Assembly: GCF_001456025.1 (NCBI RefSeq)
Contig: NZ_LMTZ01000001.1
Location: 1-64,000, forward strand
DNA: 64,000 nt
From: Mastigocoleus testarum BC008
Lineage (GTDB): Bacteria > Cyanobacteriota > Cyanobacteriia > Cyanobacteriales > Nostocaceae
Direction of reading: 5' to 3'
Shown: piece by piece, positions 49,009 through 57,334 of the stretch
Numbering within the stretch: position 1 is the stretch's first letter
Layout: every line of letters begins with the position of its first letter
The notes under the pieces: generated by a model
The model's database searches: none
Told to the model about the DNA's origin: nothing
Seen by the model: the letters and a program-made list of their open reading frames with translations, nothing else
Translations under genes and position numbers: made by a program

Positions 49009-49077
49009 AGGTATATTGATTTAGGTCAGTAACAGTTGTATGCTGATTTGTTCATAGATTATTAATTTTGCAATCCC

Positions 49078-49836
49078 TTGAAAGGACAAGTTAATTCTGT
49101 AGAAGCCGCAACTGATTGGCTTTATCGCTACCCAGAGCTTTACTCGGGTACTTTAATTAAGCGCTACAAAAGGTTTTTTGTTGACGCTAAACTTGATAGC
49201 GGAGAAATAGTAACAGCCCATTGTCCCAACACAGGACCAATGACAGGGGTTTCAACTCCTGGTAGCGCTGTCATGTTGTCCAAGAGTAATAACCCCAAAC
49301 GCAAACTCGGCTACACTTTAGAATTAATCGAAGTTCATGATAATGGACCTACTTGGGTGGGTGTAAATACAGCTTTACCCAATCGAGTAGTCAAGTTAGC
49401 TTTAGAAAAACATTTATTTCCAGAACTAGGGGATTATTTGAAAGTTCAGTCGGAAGTACCCTACGGACAAGAGAAAAAAAGCCGCGTTGATTTTTTGTTG
49501 TCGGGGACAGAAATGGAACGTTCTATATATCTGGAAGTTAAAAATACAACATTTGTTAAGGGTAAGTTAGCTTTATTCCCAGATACAGAAACAACACGAG
49601 GACAAAAACATCTCAGAGAATTAATGGCTTTATTACCAGATTATCGCTCAGTTATGCTTTACTTTATCAACAGGGGTGATTGTATGGATTTTGCACCTGG
49701 TGATGAAACTGACCCTGTGTATGGTAAATTGCTGCGCGAAGCTTTATCTATAGGTGTGGAAATCTTACCTTGTAGATTTGCAGTTAGTCCAGAGGGTATT
49801 CGTTATTTAGGGTTGGCGAATTGTAGCTTTGTTTAA
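49078..49836 (+). CDS. sfsA: SfsA family protein (sugar fermentation stimulation)
   Basis: 252 residues. It matches SfsA throughout: LYRYPELYSGTLIKRYKRFF, VTAHCPNTGPMTG, VHDNGPTWVGVNTALPN, RVDFLLSG, YLEVKNTTFV, FPDTETTRGQKHLREL, with the PD-(D/E)xK-like nuclease residues D..ExK in VDFLL and LEVKN. SfsA was named in E. coli for maltose metabolism and is predicted to be a nucleic-acid nuclease. The start is TTG 49078: an in-frame TAA is five codons upstream and no ATG precedes the conserved part. The MITE ends 70 bases upstream and may supply or disturb the promoter. Confidence 0.9.
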   Translation: MKGQVNSVEAATDWLYRYPELYSGTLIKRYKRFFVDAKLDSGEIVTAHCPNTGPMTGVSTPGSAVMLSKSNNPKRKLGYTLELIEVHDNGPTWVGVNTALPNRVVKLALEKHLFPELGDYLKVQSEVPYGQEKKSRVDFLLSGTEMERSIYLEVKNTTFVKGKLALFPDTETTRGQKHLRELMALLPDYRSVMLYFINRGDCMDFAPGDETDPVYGKLLREALSIGVEILPCRFAVSPEGIRYLGLANCSFV

Positions 49837-49873
49837 TTCTGAATATTTCTAGGTTTCATTAATCTTCAATTCT

Positions 49874-49906
49874 AAGGGGTCAGTATATAATTATTACTCA
49901 CCCCTT
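49874..49906. terminator. hairpin between convergent sfsA and rhodanese genes
   Basis: AAGGGGT (49874-49880) pairs with ACCCCTT (49900-49906) over an AT-rich loop. Weak T-runs; suits a bidirectional terminator. Confidence 0.55.
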
Positions 49907-49911
49907 GTATA

Positions 49912-50280
49912 TCAAGAATGTGGTAGACCCAAGCGTCGCCACTCCATCATTCCACCAGTAATATTAAAGACTTGAATGAAACCTACTTTGACCAGATATC
50001 TTGCAGCAATTGGGCTGCGATGCGAGGTTAAACAAATCACAACAACAGGTTCATTTTTGGATAAATTCCTAAACCATTGAGGATAAACCCAGCTACGTAA
50101 AATCGGTATGGAACCTATAATAAGACGTGGCAAACTTAGGTTGACTGCTCCTACAGCATGAAATATATCATACTCAAATTTACTACGTACATCTATAAGT
50201 AAAGGAGGTTCGGGTAATTTGACAAATTCAGAAGGAGAAATATCAATCACAAATGGTTTAACAGAAGATGTAGACGCCAT
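49912..50280 (-). CDS. rhodanese-like sulfurtransferase domain protein
   Basis: 122 residues, a single rhodanese domain. ISPSEFVKLPEPPLLIDVR leads to the first conserved Asp-Val-Arg, and VVVICLTSHRSPIAARYL holds the active-site Cys in a loop CLTSHR. No signal peptide. Such proteins carry sulfane sulfur; here the neighbours are a Rieske protein and a broken sulfide:quinone reductase, so it may belong to a sulfide-oxidation module. It lies 224 bases downstream of the Rieske gene on the same strand, with a 15-bp inverted repeat in the gap. Confidence 0.85.
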   Translation of the reverse strand: MASTSSVKPFVIDISPSEFVKLPEPPLLIDVRSKFEYDIFHAVGAVNLSLPRLIIGSIPILRSWVYPQWFRNLSKNEPVVVICLTSHRSPIAARYLVKVGFIQVFNITGGMMEWRRLGLPHS

Positions 50281-50337
50281 ATAAGTTACTTTTTTTATGA
50301 AGTAATTATTTAAAAATCTTCGATTAATTTCTTAGAT

Positions 50338-50430
50338 GAGTATCGAGATTATCTTTCTCAGTCGATAGTTAATTTAGTCTGTACTTATTTTGCGCTCTTC
50401 TGAGTTTAAAAACATATAATCTCGATACTC
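50338..50430. repeat. 93-bp element with perfect 15-bp inverted repeats
   Basis: GAGTATCGAGATTAT (50338-50352) and its exact complement ATAATCTCGATACTC (50416-50430) flank 63 bases. It lies between the Rieske and rhodanese genes. It could be a stem-loop controlling the downstream gene or a tiny MITE; I see no clear target duplication. Confidence 0.7.
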
Positions 50431-50504
50431 ACAGATTTAAAAATGCTCGTATTGCTCTACTTCAAATCCAGAGCCTAATCCCCAATTTTTTTCGATTCTG
50501 TTTT

Positions 50505-51038
50505 CTAAACCCACCAGGGTTTTTTCCCCGTGCGGGGGTCTGTTTCTATCCAAGGAGAAATTCGAATATATTCCCCTTCAAGGTTAACGCCAACGAGCTT
50601 AAGGGGAAGAGGTGCAGGACCGCGCACTACTCTCCCATCAGAATCATATCGAGAACCATGACAGGGACATTGAAATTGGTTGTCATTGGGATTCCAGGGA
50701 AAAGTACAACCCAAATGGGTGCAGTTATCGACGATTCCCCAAGGATGCAAAGTCGCATCTGACTGTACAGTCAGGTAAGTTGGTTCTGCTGCTAAACCTG
50801 CAACTAAGGCTCGAGTCCCAGGGGGTTCAGCTAAAATTTGACTAGCAGGAATCAAATCTCCATTAATATCTTTGGCGAGTATAGAACCATCTTCACCGAC
50901 TTCTGTGGGAGCAACAAAAAATTGAGCTGCAGGATACACTAAGGTACTTGCTGTAGTGGCGACAACTGCACCTGTGAGAAAATTTAGTAATTGTCGCCTC
51001 GACATTGAGGGATTTTCTAAAGGGAGACTCTCTGACAT
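50505..51038 (-). CDS. Rieske iron-sulfur protein, alternative PetC type
   Basis: 177 residues. N-terminal Ser/Arg-Arg stretch ([11 protein letters not shown]) then a hydrophobic anchor (about 20-42), and a Rieske domain with CTHLGC and [20 protein letters not shown] binding [2Fe-2S], ending [10 protein letters not shown] like PetC. It is the Rieske subunit type of the cytochrome b6f complex, but the sequence departs from the main PetC (for example [16 protein letters not shown] and no long Gly-rich hinge), so I take it as a minor paralogue. It is divergent from a broken sulfide:quinone reductase gene and may have served in sulfide-derived electron flow. Confidence 0.85.
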   Translation of the reverse strand: MSESLPLENPSMSRRQLLNFLTGAVVATTASTLVYPAAQFFVAPTEVGEDGSILAKDINGDLIPASQILAEPPGTRALVAGLAAEPTYLTVQSDATLHPWGIVDNCTHLGCTFPWNPNDNQFQCPCHGSRYDSDGRVVRGPAPLPLKLVGVNLEGEYIRISPWIETDPRTGKKPWWV

Positions 51039-51120
51039 TAATTTACACCTCCTAGCTTCGGTATAGGTGTTGAGATACTTAGTTTATAGTTTGCTTTTAT
51101 AAATGCCTTGCCTATACTAT

Positions 51121-51136
51121 ATTACTATATAGTAAT
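51121..51136. promoter_or_regulatory. palindromic operator candidate in Rieske/SQR region
   Basis: ATTACTATATAGTAAT is a perfect 16-bp palindrome, preceded by a half-site-like ACTAT, 83 bases upstream of the Rieske start and in the shared divergent region with the sqr relic. Such AT-rich palindromes are typical of ArsR-type repressors that control sulfide genes. Assignment is inference. Confidence 0.5.
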
Positions 51137-51453
51137 TTGATGAGTAGGGTTAATGGATTTTCTATCGCAAAGTTTGTTTCTAGCTGATTCTATCTATAGT
51201 ATGTTTTATTCAGCCAAATATGTTTGCTCAAAGCTCTCAAGTAGAAATAGGTTTAGAAGGGTATTTTGAGTCTTTTTTATTGCATACCTAGAAAGTGATA
51301 TCATCGTATTACTAATTAGTTAATAAAAACATAGCTGCTCGGAGTATCATCAAAGCGATAAACGAATAAGGCGTGGGAGTATCCAAAGCGGTTTTAGGGT
51401 GGCACTTTTGAACCAATCCTGCGCTAGACCTAATAGCAATTGGAGTCATCAAC
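51137..51453. other. remainder of the Rieske/SQR divergent region
   Basis: No gene. Presumably held the sqr promoter. Nothing else recognised. Confidence 0.35.
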
Positions 51454-51822
51454 ATGGTTCATGTTGTCATCATAGGTGCAGGAATAGGGGGTCTACCAAC
51501 AGCTTACGAACTGAGACGTTTATTACCGAAATCTCATCGCATCACACTGATTTCCGATAATCCAAAATTTACCTTTATTCCCTCTCTACCTTGGGTAACC
51601 TTTGACTTAACACCATTAGAAAATATTCAAATAGATATAGAGCATCTGCTTTGGAGACGAGGTATTGATTGGGTAGAAGGCAAAGTTACAAACTTCGACC
51701 CTCACGCACAAACTCTGTATATCTCAGGAAAAAATATCCCAGGAAAAACTATTCATTATGATTACGCAGTTAGCGCAGCTATTTATTTGTGCGTAGCGCT
51801 ATATCGGTTGCATTACAAGTAA
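51454..51822 (+). pseudogene. sqr: truncated sulfide:quinone oxidoreductase (type I SQR)
   Basis: The first about 105 residues are a clear SQR N-terminus: HVVIIGAGIGGLPTAYELRR, TLISDNPKFTFIPSLPWV, WRRGIDWVEGKVTNFDPHAQ, IHYDYAV. The protein should continue for some 300 residues (ATGAxL, active Cys pairs), but the homology stops where the repeat word AGCGCAGCTAT (51772-51782) begins, and the frame ends 13 codons later. No downstream SQR part was found. A short unrelated open stretch (SVKPEYQDRPIIAIQANSRE...) follows to about 51952. SQR oxidises sulfide and reduces quinone; the gene is dead. Confidence 0.85.
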
Positions 51823-52030
51823 GTGTCAAACCAGAATATCAAGACCGACCAATTATCGCGATCCAAGCAAACTCTAGGGAGCAATATCTTGATGACCTCG
51901 GATGTGTAATACATGCATTTGATTTAATCACAAATTCTATAAACTTTACATGAATAGTCTTATAGAAAATGACACAAAATCAAAAATTACTTCTATAATT
52001 AAAGTGTAAGTAATAAATGAGGTAATAAAA

Positions 52031-52492
52031 ATGAATATGGGTAGAGGTGGATACCGCAGAAATGCCGGAAGAAAAGCTGGCTGGAGACATGGTGCAACCA
52101 AAACCATTCGGGTTCCCATCGCCCTCAGAGAGGAATTGTTGGAGATTAGCAAACAGTTAGATCGAGGTGAATATATTTCTCAAGGAACATATTCAGAATT
52201 GAATGCAATTTTGAGTACATGGCAAGCTAAATGTGATGCTGAACCTCTTGAGTCTGGGGAATGGCAAAAAGTACAACAGTTGATAAGTGAGATTCGACAA
52301 CTCTTGTCAACAGACCAAACAGATTCCGTTTCTTCTGTCAGGATGGATGAATGTTTATCACCAGAAGAAGGTTTTGAACGTGGTCACAGAAGACGTAGAG
52401 GTCGTCATTTTGGGCGATTTGGCAGATTTGGAGATTGTGAAAGAGATTTTCAAGGAGAAGACGATTGCGATCGCACAACTAACGACAGCTAA
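52031..52492 (+). CDS. hypothetical protein with basic RGGYRRNAGRKAGW start
   Basis: 153 residues. The N-terminus GRGGYRRNAGRKAGWRHGATKTIRVPIALREELLEISKQL (in pieces) is a pattern seen in cyanobacterial proteins of unknown role; the KTIRVP...LLEI part resembles a ribbon-helix-helix DNA-binding unit. The middle is helical, and the C-terminus is Arg/Gly/Phe-rich (RRRRGRHFGRFGRFG) with an acidic end. GAGG at 52019-52022 is a good ribosome site for ATG 52031. No conserved partner is next to it. DNA binding is a guess. Confidence 0.6.
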   Translation: MNMGRGGYRRNAGRKAGWRHGATKTIRVPIALREELLEISKQLDRGEYISQGTYSELNAILSTWQAKCDAEPLESGEWQKVQQLISEIRQLLSTDQTDSVSSVRMDECLSPEEGFERGHRRRRGRHFGRFGRFGDCERDFQGEDDCDRTTNDS

Positions 52493-52602
52493 AATATAAG
52501 CTGCGATAATATTACCGTTGCAAATAGAAATCCCTATGTCTGCAAGAATAGAGGTGGTTCTATCCCGTTCTTGGTCATTCTCTAATCCTTTCGCCGTTTT
52601 TT

Positions 52603-53196
52603 ATGAATACAGGTTGGCAAATTCAGGATAAATTCTTAGAAATACATTCCCAATGGGTGACAGTAATTGGCGAACATCTGCAGGATGAAACAGGACAAAT
52701 CCTGGAATATTGGCGGGTAGAAAAAGCAGATTCGGTAATTATTTTACCAATTCAAAATCAACAGTTAATTTTACCGCCACCAACCTATCGTCCGGGACTA
52801 GGAGACAAAACTCTTGATTTTCCTGGTGGAAGGGTTCCACAAGGAGAGGAAGCTGTTACAGTGGTGCCGAAAATTCTTCAACGAGAATTGGGAATTACAG
52901 CAGACACAATTTCCCAACTGATATCTTTAAATACCCAAGGTTGGGCTATCAATAGCTCTTTCTCTAATCAGAGACTATTTGGCTTTGTTGTTGAATTAAA
53001 ACCCACTGTACAGATCCCATCAAATTTTGTCGGAGCAATGTATTCGATTAATGATGATGGTATAGCATTATTGCTTAATTCACTGACCTGTTTGCAATGT
53101 CGGGCTGTGTTGTTGGCGTGGTGGACAAAGCGTCATTTTCTTACCCATGTAGAGTATGACAAGGATGATTGGAATAAAGATGATTGGTACGAGTAG
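52603..53196 (+). CDS. Nudix-fold protein with degenerate Nudix box
   Basis: 197 residues of ADP-ribose pyrophosphatase-like build (WQIQDKFLEIHSQWVTV, YWRVEKADSVIILPI, DFPGGRVPQGEE). The Nudix box, normally G-x5-E-x7-REUxEExGU, reads GRVPQGE then KILQRELGI at the end: the RE pair is KI and the first Glu of EE is Arg. Most metal-binding glutamates are therefore gone, so hydrolase activity is doubtful. It lies 42 bases before the higA relic. Confidence 0.7.
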   Translation: MNTGWQIQDKFLEIHSQWVTVIGEHLQDETGQILEYWRVEKADSVIILPIQNQQLILPPPTYRPGLGDKTLDFPGGRVPQGEEAVTVVPKILQRELGITADTISQLISLNTQGWAINSSFSNQRLFGFVVELKPTVQIPSNFVGAMYSINDDGIALLLNSLTCLQCRAVLLAWWTKRHFLTHVEYDKDDWNKDDWYE

Positions 53197-53238
53197 TTTA
53201 CTAACGGATAGCCACCGTCAACAGGCATTAAAACACAT

Positions 53239-53651
53239 ATGTTTATAACAGAATCTAATAGTTACATTGAGCTTCTGCAAAAGTTTCCACCTCGCCCAAT
53301 TAAATCAGAGGCGGATTTGCTTTCAGTTCAGGAAGTTATTGATGCTTTGTTTGATTTTGGTGAGATGACACCAGAAAAACAAGACTACATAAATGTACTG
53401 GGTATTCTGATCCATGAATATGAAGAGAAGCATGTATCAATTCCAGACTTAAGTGGTGTTGAGTTGCTTAAGGTGTTAATTAATGAGTTTGGGCTCAGAC
53501 AAAAAGACCTAATTCCTGTTTTCAAAACTGAGTCGAGTCGATTGTATCCGCGATTCTGAACGGACAACGTAAATTTACAGTAGAACATATTGAAAAGCTG
53601 TCTGAATTTTTCAATGTTTCTCCATCTGTATTCTTTAGTCGGTTGTCATAA
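53239..53651 (+). pseudogene. higA: HigA-type antitoxin gene broken by a 5-bp duplication
   Basis: The frame from ATG 53239 encodes the start of a HigA-like antitoxin (EADLLSVQEVIDALFDFGEM, then YINVLGILIHEYEEKH, LINEFGLRQKDLIPVFKTES) but ends at 53559. In the shifted frame the expected helix-turn-helix continues: IVSAILNGQRKFTVEHIEKL, SEFFNVSPSVFF, SRLS, stop at 53649-53651. At the junction GAGTC is duplicated (GAGTCGAGTCGATT); removing one copy restores ...FKTESIVSAILNG.... No HigB toxin is seen upstream or downstream, so this is an orphan, inactivated antitoxin. Confidence 0.85.
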
Positions 53652-53978
53652 AAAGTATAGGAACGAACATCTTGGGGTGGGACATTACCAAAGGCGCTCG
53701 CAAGCGAATTCAGTGCTTAGAACGTAGTTGGGCTTTGGTGACTGATGATACTGATTTTGATTATGTGGATGGACTGACTTTGGAACATTGGTAGTTATTG
53801 TGAATGCCGAAGATTATCTGTACCGCGATCGCACAAAATCCCCTCCAAAAGCGATCACACCAGCCATTCCCTGTAGAAGTATCGCGGTAAATTGCCAGCA
53901 AATCAAGCAAGTGACGAACTTTGTTATGGGTGATATTTGGATAATATCGTATACAGAAAAATGCTTTAGCTGGGTTTA
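53652..53978. other. gene remnant and spacer
   Basis: Between 53663 and 53794 (+) an open stretch reads GTNILGWDITKGARKR, IQCLERSWALVTDDTDF, DYVDGLTLEHW, stop, with natural composition but no start codon. It looks like the 3' fragment of a lost gene, which I do not recognise. The rest has two gcgatc-type words and nothing else. Confidence 0.4.
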
Positions 53979-55823
53979 TCAGTATAAATTTTTTATGTAT
54001 TCAATCCATTCTGGCACTATGTAGTCACTAGTAATTTTTTCTGAATACTTTTTGGCAAATTCAAATTTATTATTATTTGTGTCGAAAAAAGTTTCTAATA
54101 ATTTCTGCTTACTTGGTGATAGGTCCAATGAAAAATATGTTGATTCTGCTGTAGGTTGATTTATTTCTTTTATTAAATTTGATAATTCTGTATGAGTCTT
54201 CTCGAACTCTTTTAAAGTTTCAAAAAATATCTTTCCATTTAGTGCATCTTCAATTTCTGTTTTTGGAGACACTGGATTAGATTCAATTTTGACAAGAACT
54301 GTTTTTCTTTTTGACTCATCATTAACTATACGATAGCAAATTAATTTTTTTAATTCATCTCTAGTTGAGTATCGAACAAGTTCCGAATCTGTATCGGAAA
54401 CTAATATAACTTTACCTTTTATTTCTTTTTTGAAATCTTCATAAGCAACTTGAAGATGGTTATAAATCTTTTTAATTTCACTAGCACCACCTACGGGAAT
54501 AATTCGCAATTTTTTTTCCTTTTTAATATCTGCAAAATACGCTTCAAAATATATTTTTTCTGAAGACCCTTCGCAAATCAACCAATTGTATGGCTCGTCA
54601 GAAAGAATGCTTGTAATTATTGACTGTACAAAATCATTTAAACTTTTTAATCTAATATCATAAGGTAATTGGCCTTTTGATTCACAAACAGTTTGCTTAA
54701 TTGATTCTCTATATCTACTGATACTTATTAAATCAAATCTATGTTGTTTAGATTTATCTATTTTTGAAATCACACTTACATAGCCATCTTCAAGCATGGG
54801 TATAAAACCGTACCAGTGTGTTGTAAATAATAGTTGAGAGCAAAGCGCACTTATCTCAAATAATTTATTAAATTGGTCATAACAAGCTGACATATGTAAT
54901 GATGATTCTGGCTCATCTATCGCAATAATCAGATTATCAGTATTTGACCTATAGTTTTTCAGGAATTGAAAGGCAAGTTCAATTATTGCTTTTTGTTTTT
55001 CACCTGAGCTTAAAACATTTAATTCCAGCCAGTGTTCTCCTTGTTCTTTATGAAGTTTTCTGATTTTAAAGTATGCTTCAATAATCAATTTATAAACATC
55101 ATTTTTTTTTAGACTTACTTGCCTTGTCCCAGAAGTTCTAAATGAATACTCACCTAAAATATTTGATAATGATTTAATAAAATTATTTAGATTTTGATTA
55201 ATTTCTTGTATTTTTTCTTGAGGCACACATTTTTCTACTATTTGATTTAAAGATTCACCCATTAATAATTGAATCTCTTTGGTCTCAAGCTGAGTGAAAG
55301 TATCAGGATCAATATCTTTTGGGATATAGATGTATTCAAATAATTCTTTTAAGTCCTCGTGAAGTGAAGTAAAAGACTTTAATTCTTCATCTTGAATTTG
55401 ATTGTTAGTTTCCTCAGTGTCATTGCTTATTGCTTCGACAAGTTTCCTTGTATTAAATATACTGAAATTTGGTACTTTGTCATAAGATAAACCGAGTGGA
55501 ATTAATATCAAATTATCTGTGTTAGGATATCTTTCTCTCAATGAATACCTTTGTTTTTGAAATGTTTTAAAATGTACTCGATTTTGTGGATTTATATCTG
55601 ATTCTTCAACATGCCATGTGTAATCACTGATTTTTTTTAAAATCTCTGCATTTTTAGTATTTGATATTTTATCTAATTGTAATAAATATACAGGAACTAT
55701 ATGTGGTTTTGTTGTTGGTATGCCGCTTTTTCTCACAGCTACATTATAATTCCAGCTTTTACTATTTAATAAACAGTCAAGTGATTCCAACACTGAACTT
55801 TTTCCAATTCCGTTATTACCCAC
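53979..55823 (-). CDS. OLD-like AAA ATPase with TOPRIM domain, start lost
   Basis: 614 residues from GTG 55823. ABC-type ATPase head: Walker A GNNGIGKSS, signature LSSGEKQKAIIELAF, Walker B LIIAIDEPESSLHM, His switch in LLFTTHWYG. C-terminal TOPRIM: Glu in WLICEGSSEKIYFEAYF and Asp pair in VILVSDTDSE. This is the OLD-family nuclease plan, common in phage-defence genes. Homologous-looking sequence continues upstream of the GTG to about 55890 (IKTYTGINYIPLTNGHSFCG then LVGNNG), but no ATG/GTG/TTG starts it and a stop lies at 55893-55895, beside an IS110 insertion. A GTG start would lose the first beta-strand, so it is probably impaired. Confidence 0.75.
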   Translation of the reverse strand: MGNNGIGKSSVLESLDCLLNSKSWNYNVAVRKSGIPTTKPHIVPVYLLQLDKISNTKNAEILKKISDYTWHVEESDINPQNRVHFKTFQKQRYSLRERYPNTDNLILIPLGLSYDKVPNFSIFNTRKLVEAISNDTEETNNQIQDEELKSFTSLHEDLKELFEYIYIPKDIDPDTFTQLETKEIQLLMGESLNQIVEKCVPQEKIQEINQNLNNFIKSLSNILGEYSFRTSGTRQVSLKKNDVYKLIIEAYFKIRKLHKEQGEHWLELNVLSSGEKQKAIIELAFQFLKNYRSNTDNLIIAIDEPESSLHMSACYDQFNKLFEISALCSQLLFTTHWYGFIPMLEDGYVSVISKIDKSKQHRFDLISISRYRESIKQTVCESKGQLPYDIRLKSLNDFVQSIITSILSDEPYNWLICEGSSEKIYFEAYFADIKKEKKLRIIPVGGASEIKKIYNHLQVAYEDFKKEIKGKVILVSDTDSELVRYSTRDELKKLICYRIVNDESKRKTVLVKIESNPVSPKTEIEDALNGKIFFETLKEFEKTHTELSNLIKEINQPTAESTYFSLDLSPSKQKLLETFFDTNNNKFEFAKKYSEKITSDYIVPEWIEYIKNLY

Positions 55824-55915
55824 TAAGCCACAGAAACTATGCCCGTTTGTTAAAGGAATATAGTTAATTCCTGTGTAGGTTTTGATATACTCCTAAGAAA
55901 CACATTCTAAAATCC

Positions 55916-57322
55916 TTAACCAGCAAGGGTTTGAGTTTTTGAATCAACAGATTCGCTGGTATTGGAAATAGGAATGAGTTCCAAGCCAAAAGCTTGAGCT
56001 TTTTTCTTGAGGTTTTTGAGCATCCGGTCATGATACTGTTGCTCATAAGCATTAATACCAGGATCAGTGTAAGCACCTCCAGATGTCCAAAGGTGATAAA
56101 AAATACGTGCTAATTTGTGTGCAGCAGCAGTGATTGCTTTTGGTGCACCTAAACGTGTTTGCATACGACGATAGTAAGCACCTAAGGCAGAGTGGCTACG
56201 GGACAGAGTTTGGGCTGCCATACGGAAAGCATTTGCAGCACGATTAGCTACAGGACGAGTTTTAGAACTCTTAACTTTACCACCAGTAACACGACTACTA
56301 GGACATAAACCCAACCAAGAAGTAAAATGCTTAACAGTTGGGAAGCGAGAGGGATCTAATCCAAGCTCGGAGAGTAATATTAGTACAGTCAAAGCACCAA
56401 AACCATCAACTTGAGTAAAATCAACACCACTAATACGATACAAATGTGTACGTAAATCAAATTGTGGTGCATTTCCCGGCTGTTTTTTCCCACGACGTTT
56501 TGGTTTATTCAAAGGTTTTTTTGTGATATCAACCTTATCTGTAAATGAAGCCAAACATTGCTCTACTTGGTTATCACAGTCTGCAATCTGGGACTGGTAA
56601 AATTCGTAAAACTTTAGTTCTTGTTGGAGAATGAAAACTAATTCTGGGCGATAATCTCCAGTTAAAGATGCAGCAATCTTCTCTTTACTTGCTTTAATAC
56701 GCCCATCCTTAAGAGCAGCTAACTTGATTGGATTACGTTCTCCAGATACAATCCCTCGAATAATACTTAATCCGGTAGTGCCTGTAATATCGCTAATTAC
56801 CCGATGCAATTGTATATTCATTTGCGTCAAGGCTTTTTGCATTCTTTGTACGTGAACACAAGCACTTTTGATCAGATTATCCCTTTGACGTATATAACTG
56901 CGTAATGCACAAATTTGGTCTTCCGGTCGAAATGAACCAGACAATAAACCATATGTATGTAGTTGTTGTAGCCATTGACAATCTAATACATCTGTTTTAC
57001 GACCAGGTACAGTTTTGACGTAGTGAGCGTTGACCAGCTTAACTTCAAAACCACGACTTTCTAATATTTGAAATACAGGTATCCAATAAACACCTGTTGA
57101 CTCCATTGCTACGGTTTCAATACCACATTTCTTTAACCAATCTGCCATTGTATAAAGGTCAGATGTAAAACAAGCAAAGCTCCGTACATTCTCGTCATCT
57201 CTTCCCAGAGGAACACTTACCCAATGTCTATCTGCACCAATATCAATCCCTGCAGCATTAAGATTGATTTGGCGTAGATTTCGATCTAAATCTTGGCTTC
57301 TTGGCTTTTTACGCTTGCTCAT
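55916..57322 (-). CDS. IS110-family transposase (DEDD recombinase)
   Basis: 468 residues from ATG 57322 (the frame opens at TTG 57334). RuvC-like N-terminal domain with GIDIGADRHWVSVP (first Asp), VAMESTGVYWIPVF (Glu) and GRKTDVLDCQWLQQL (two Asp); C-terminal Tnp20 domain with GVDFTQVDGFGALT, FTSWLGLCPSSRVTGGK and the catalytic-Ser type region. It looks intact. IS110 enzymes are directed by a bridge RNA made from the element's non-coding end. It lies just upstream of the OLD-like gene on the same strand. Confidence 0.92.
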   Translation of the reverse strand: MSKRKKPRSQDLDRNLRQINLNAAGIDIGADRHWVSVPLGRDDENVRSFACFTSDLYTMADWLKKCGIETVAMESTGVYWIPVFQILESRGFEVKLVNAHYVKTVPGRKTDVLDCQWLQQLHTYGLLSGSFRPEDQICALRSYIRQRDNLIKSACVHVQRMQKALTQMNIQLHRVISDITGTTGLSIIRGIVSGERNPIKLAALKDGRIKASKEKIAASLTGDYRPELVFILQQELKFYEFYQSQIADCDNQVEQCLASFTDKVDITKKPLNKPKRRGKKQPGNAPQFDLRTHLYRISGVDFTQVDGFGALTVLILLSELGLDPSRFPTVKHFTSWLGLCPSSRVTGGKVKSSKTRPVANRAANAFRMAAQTLSRSHSALGAYYRRMQTRLGAPKAITAAAHKLARIFYHLWTSGGAYTDPGINAYEQQYHDRMLKNLKKKAQAFGLELIPISNTSESVDSKTQTLAG

Positions 57323-57334
57323 GAGAGTAAACAA

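Noticed and set aside
53788..54024. 78-residue open frame
   Set aside because: Composition is not protein-like and it overlaps the 3' end of the OLD-like gene; taken as chance.
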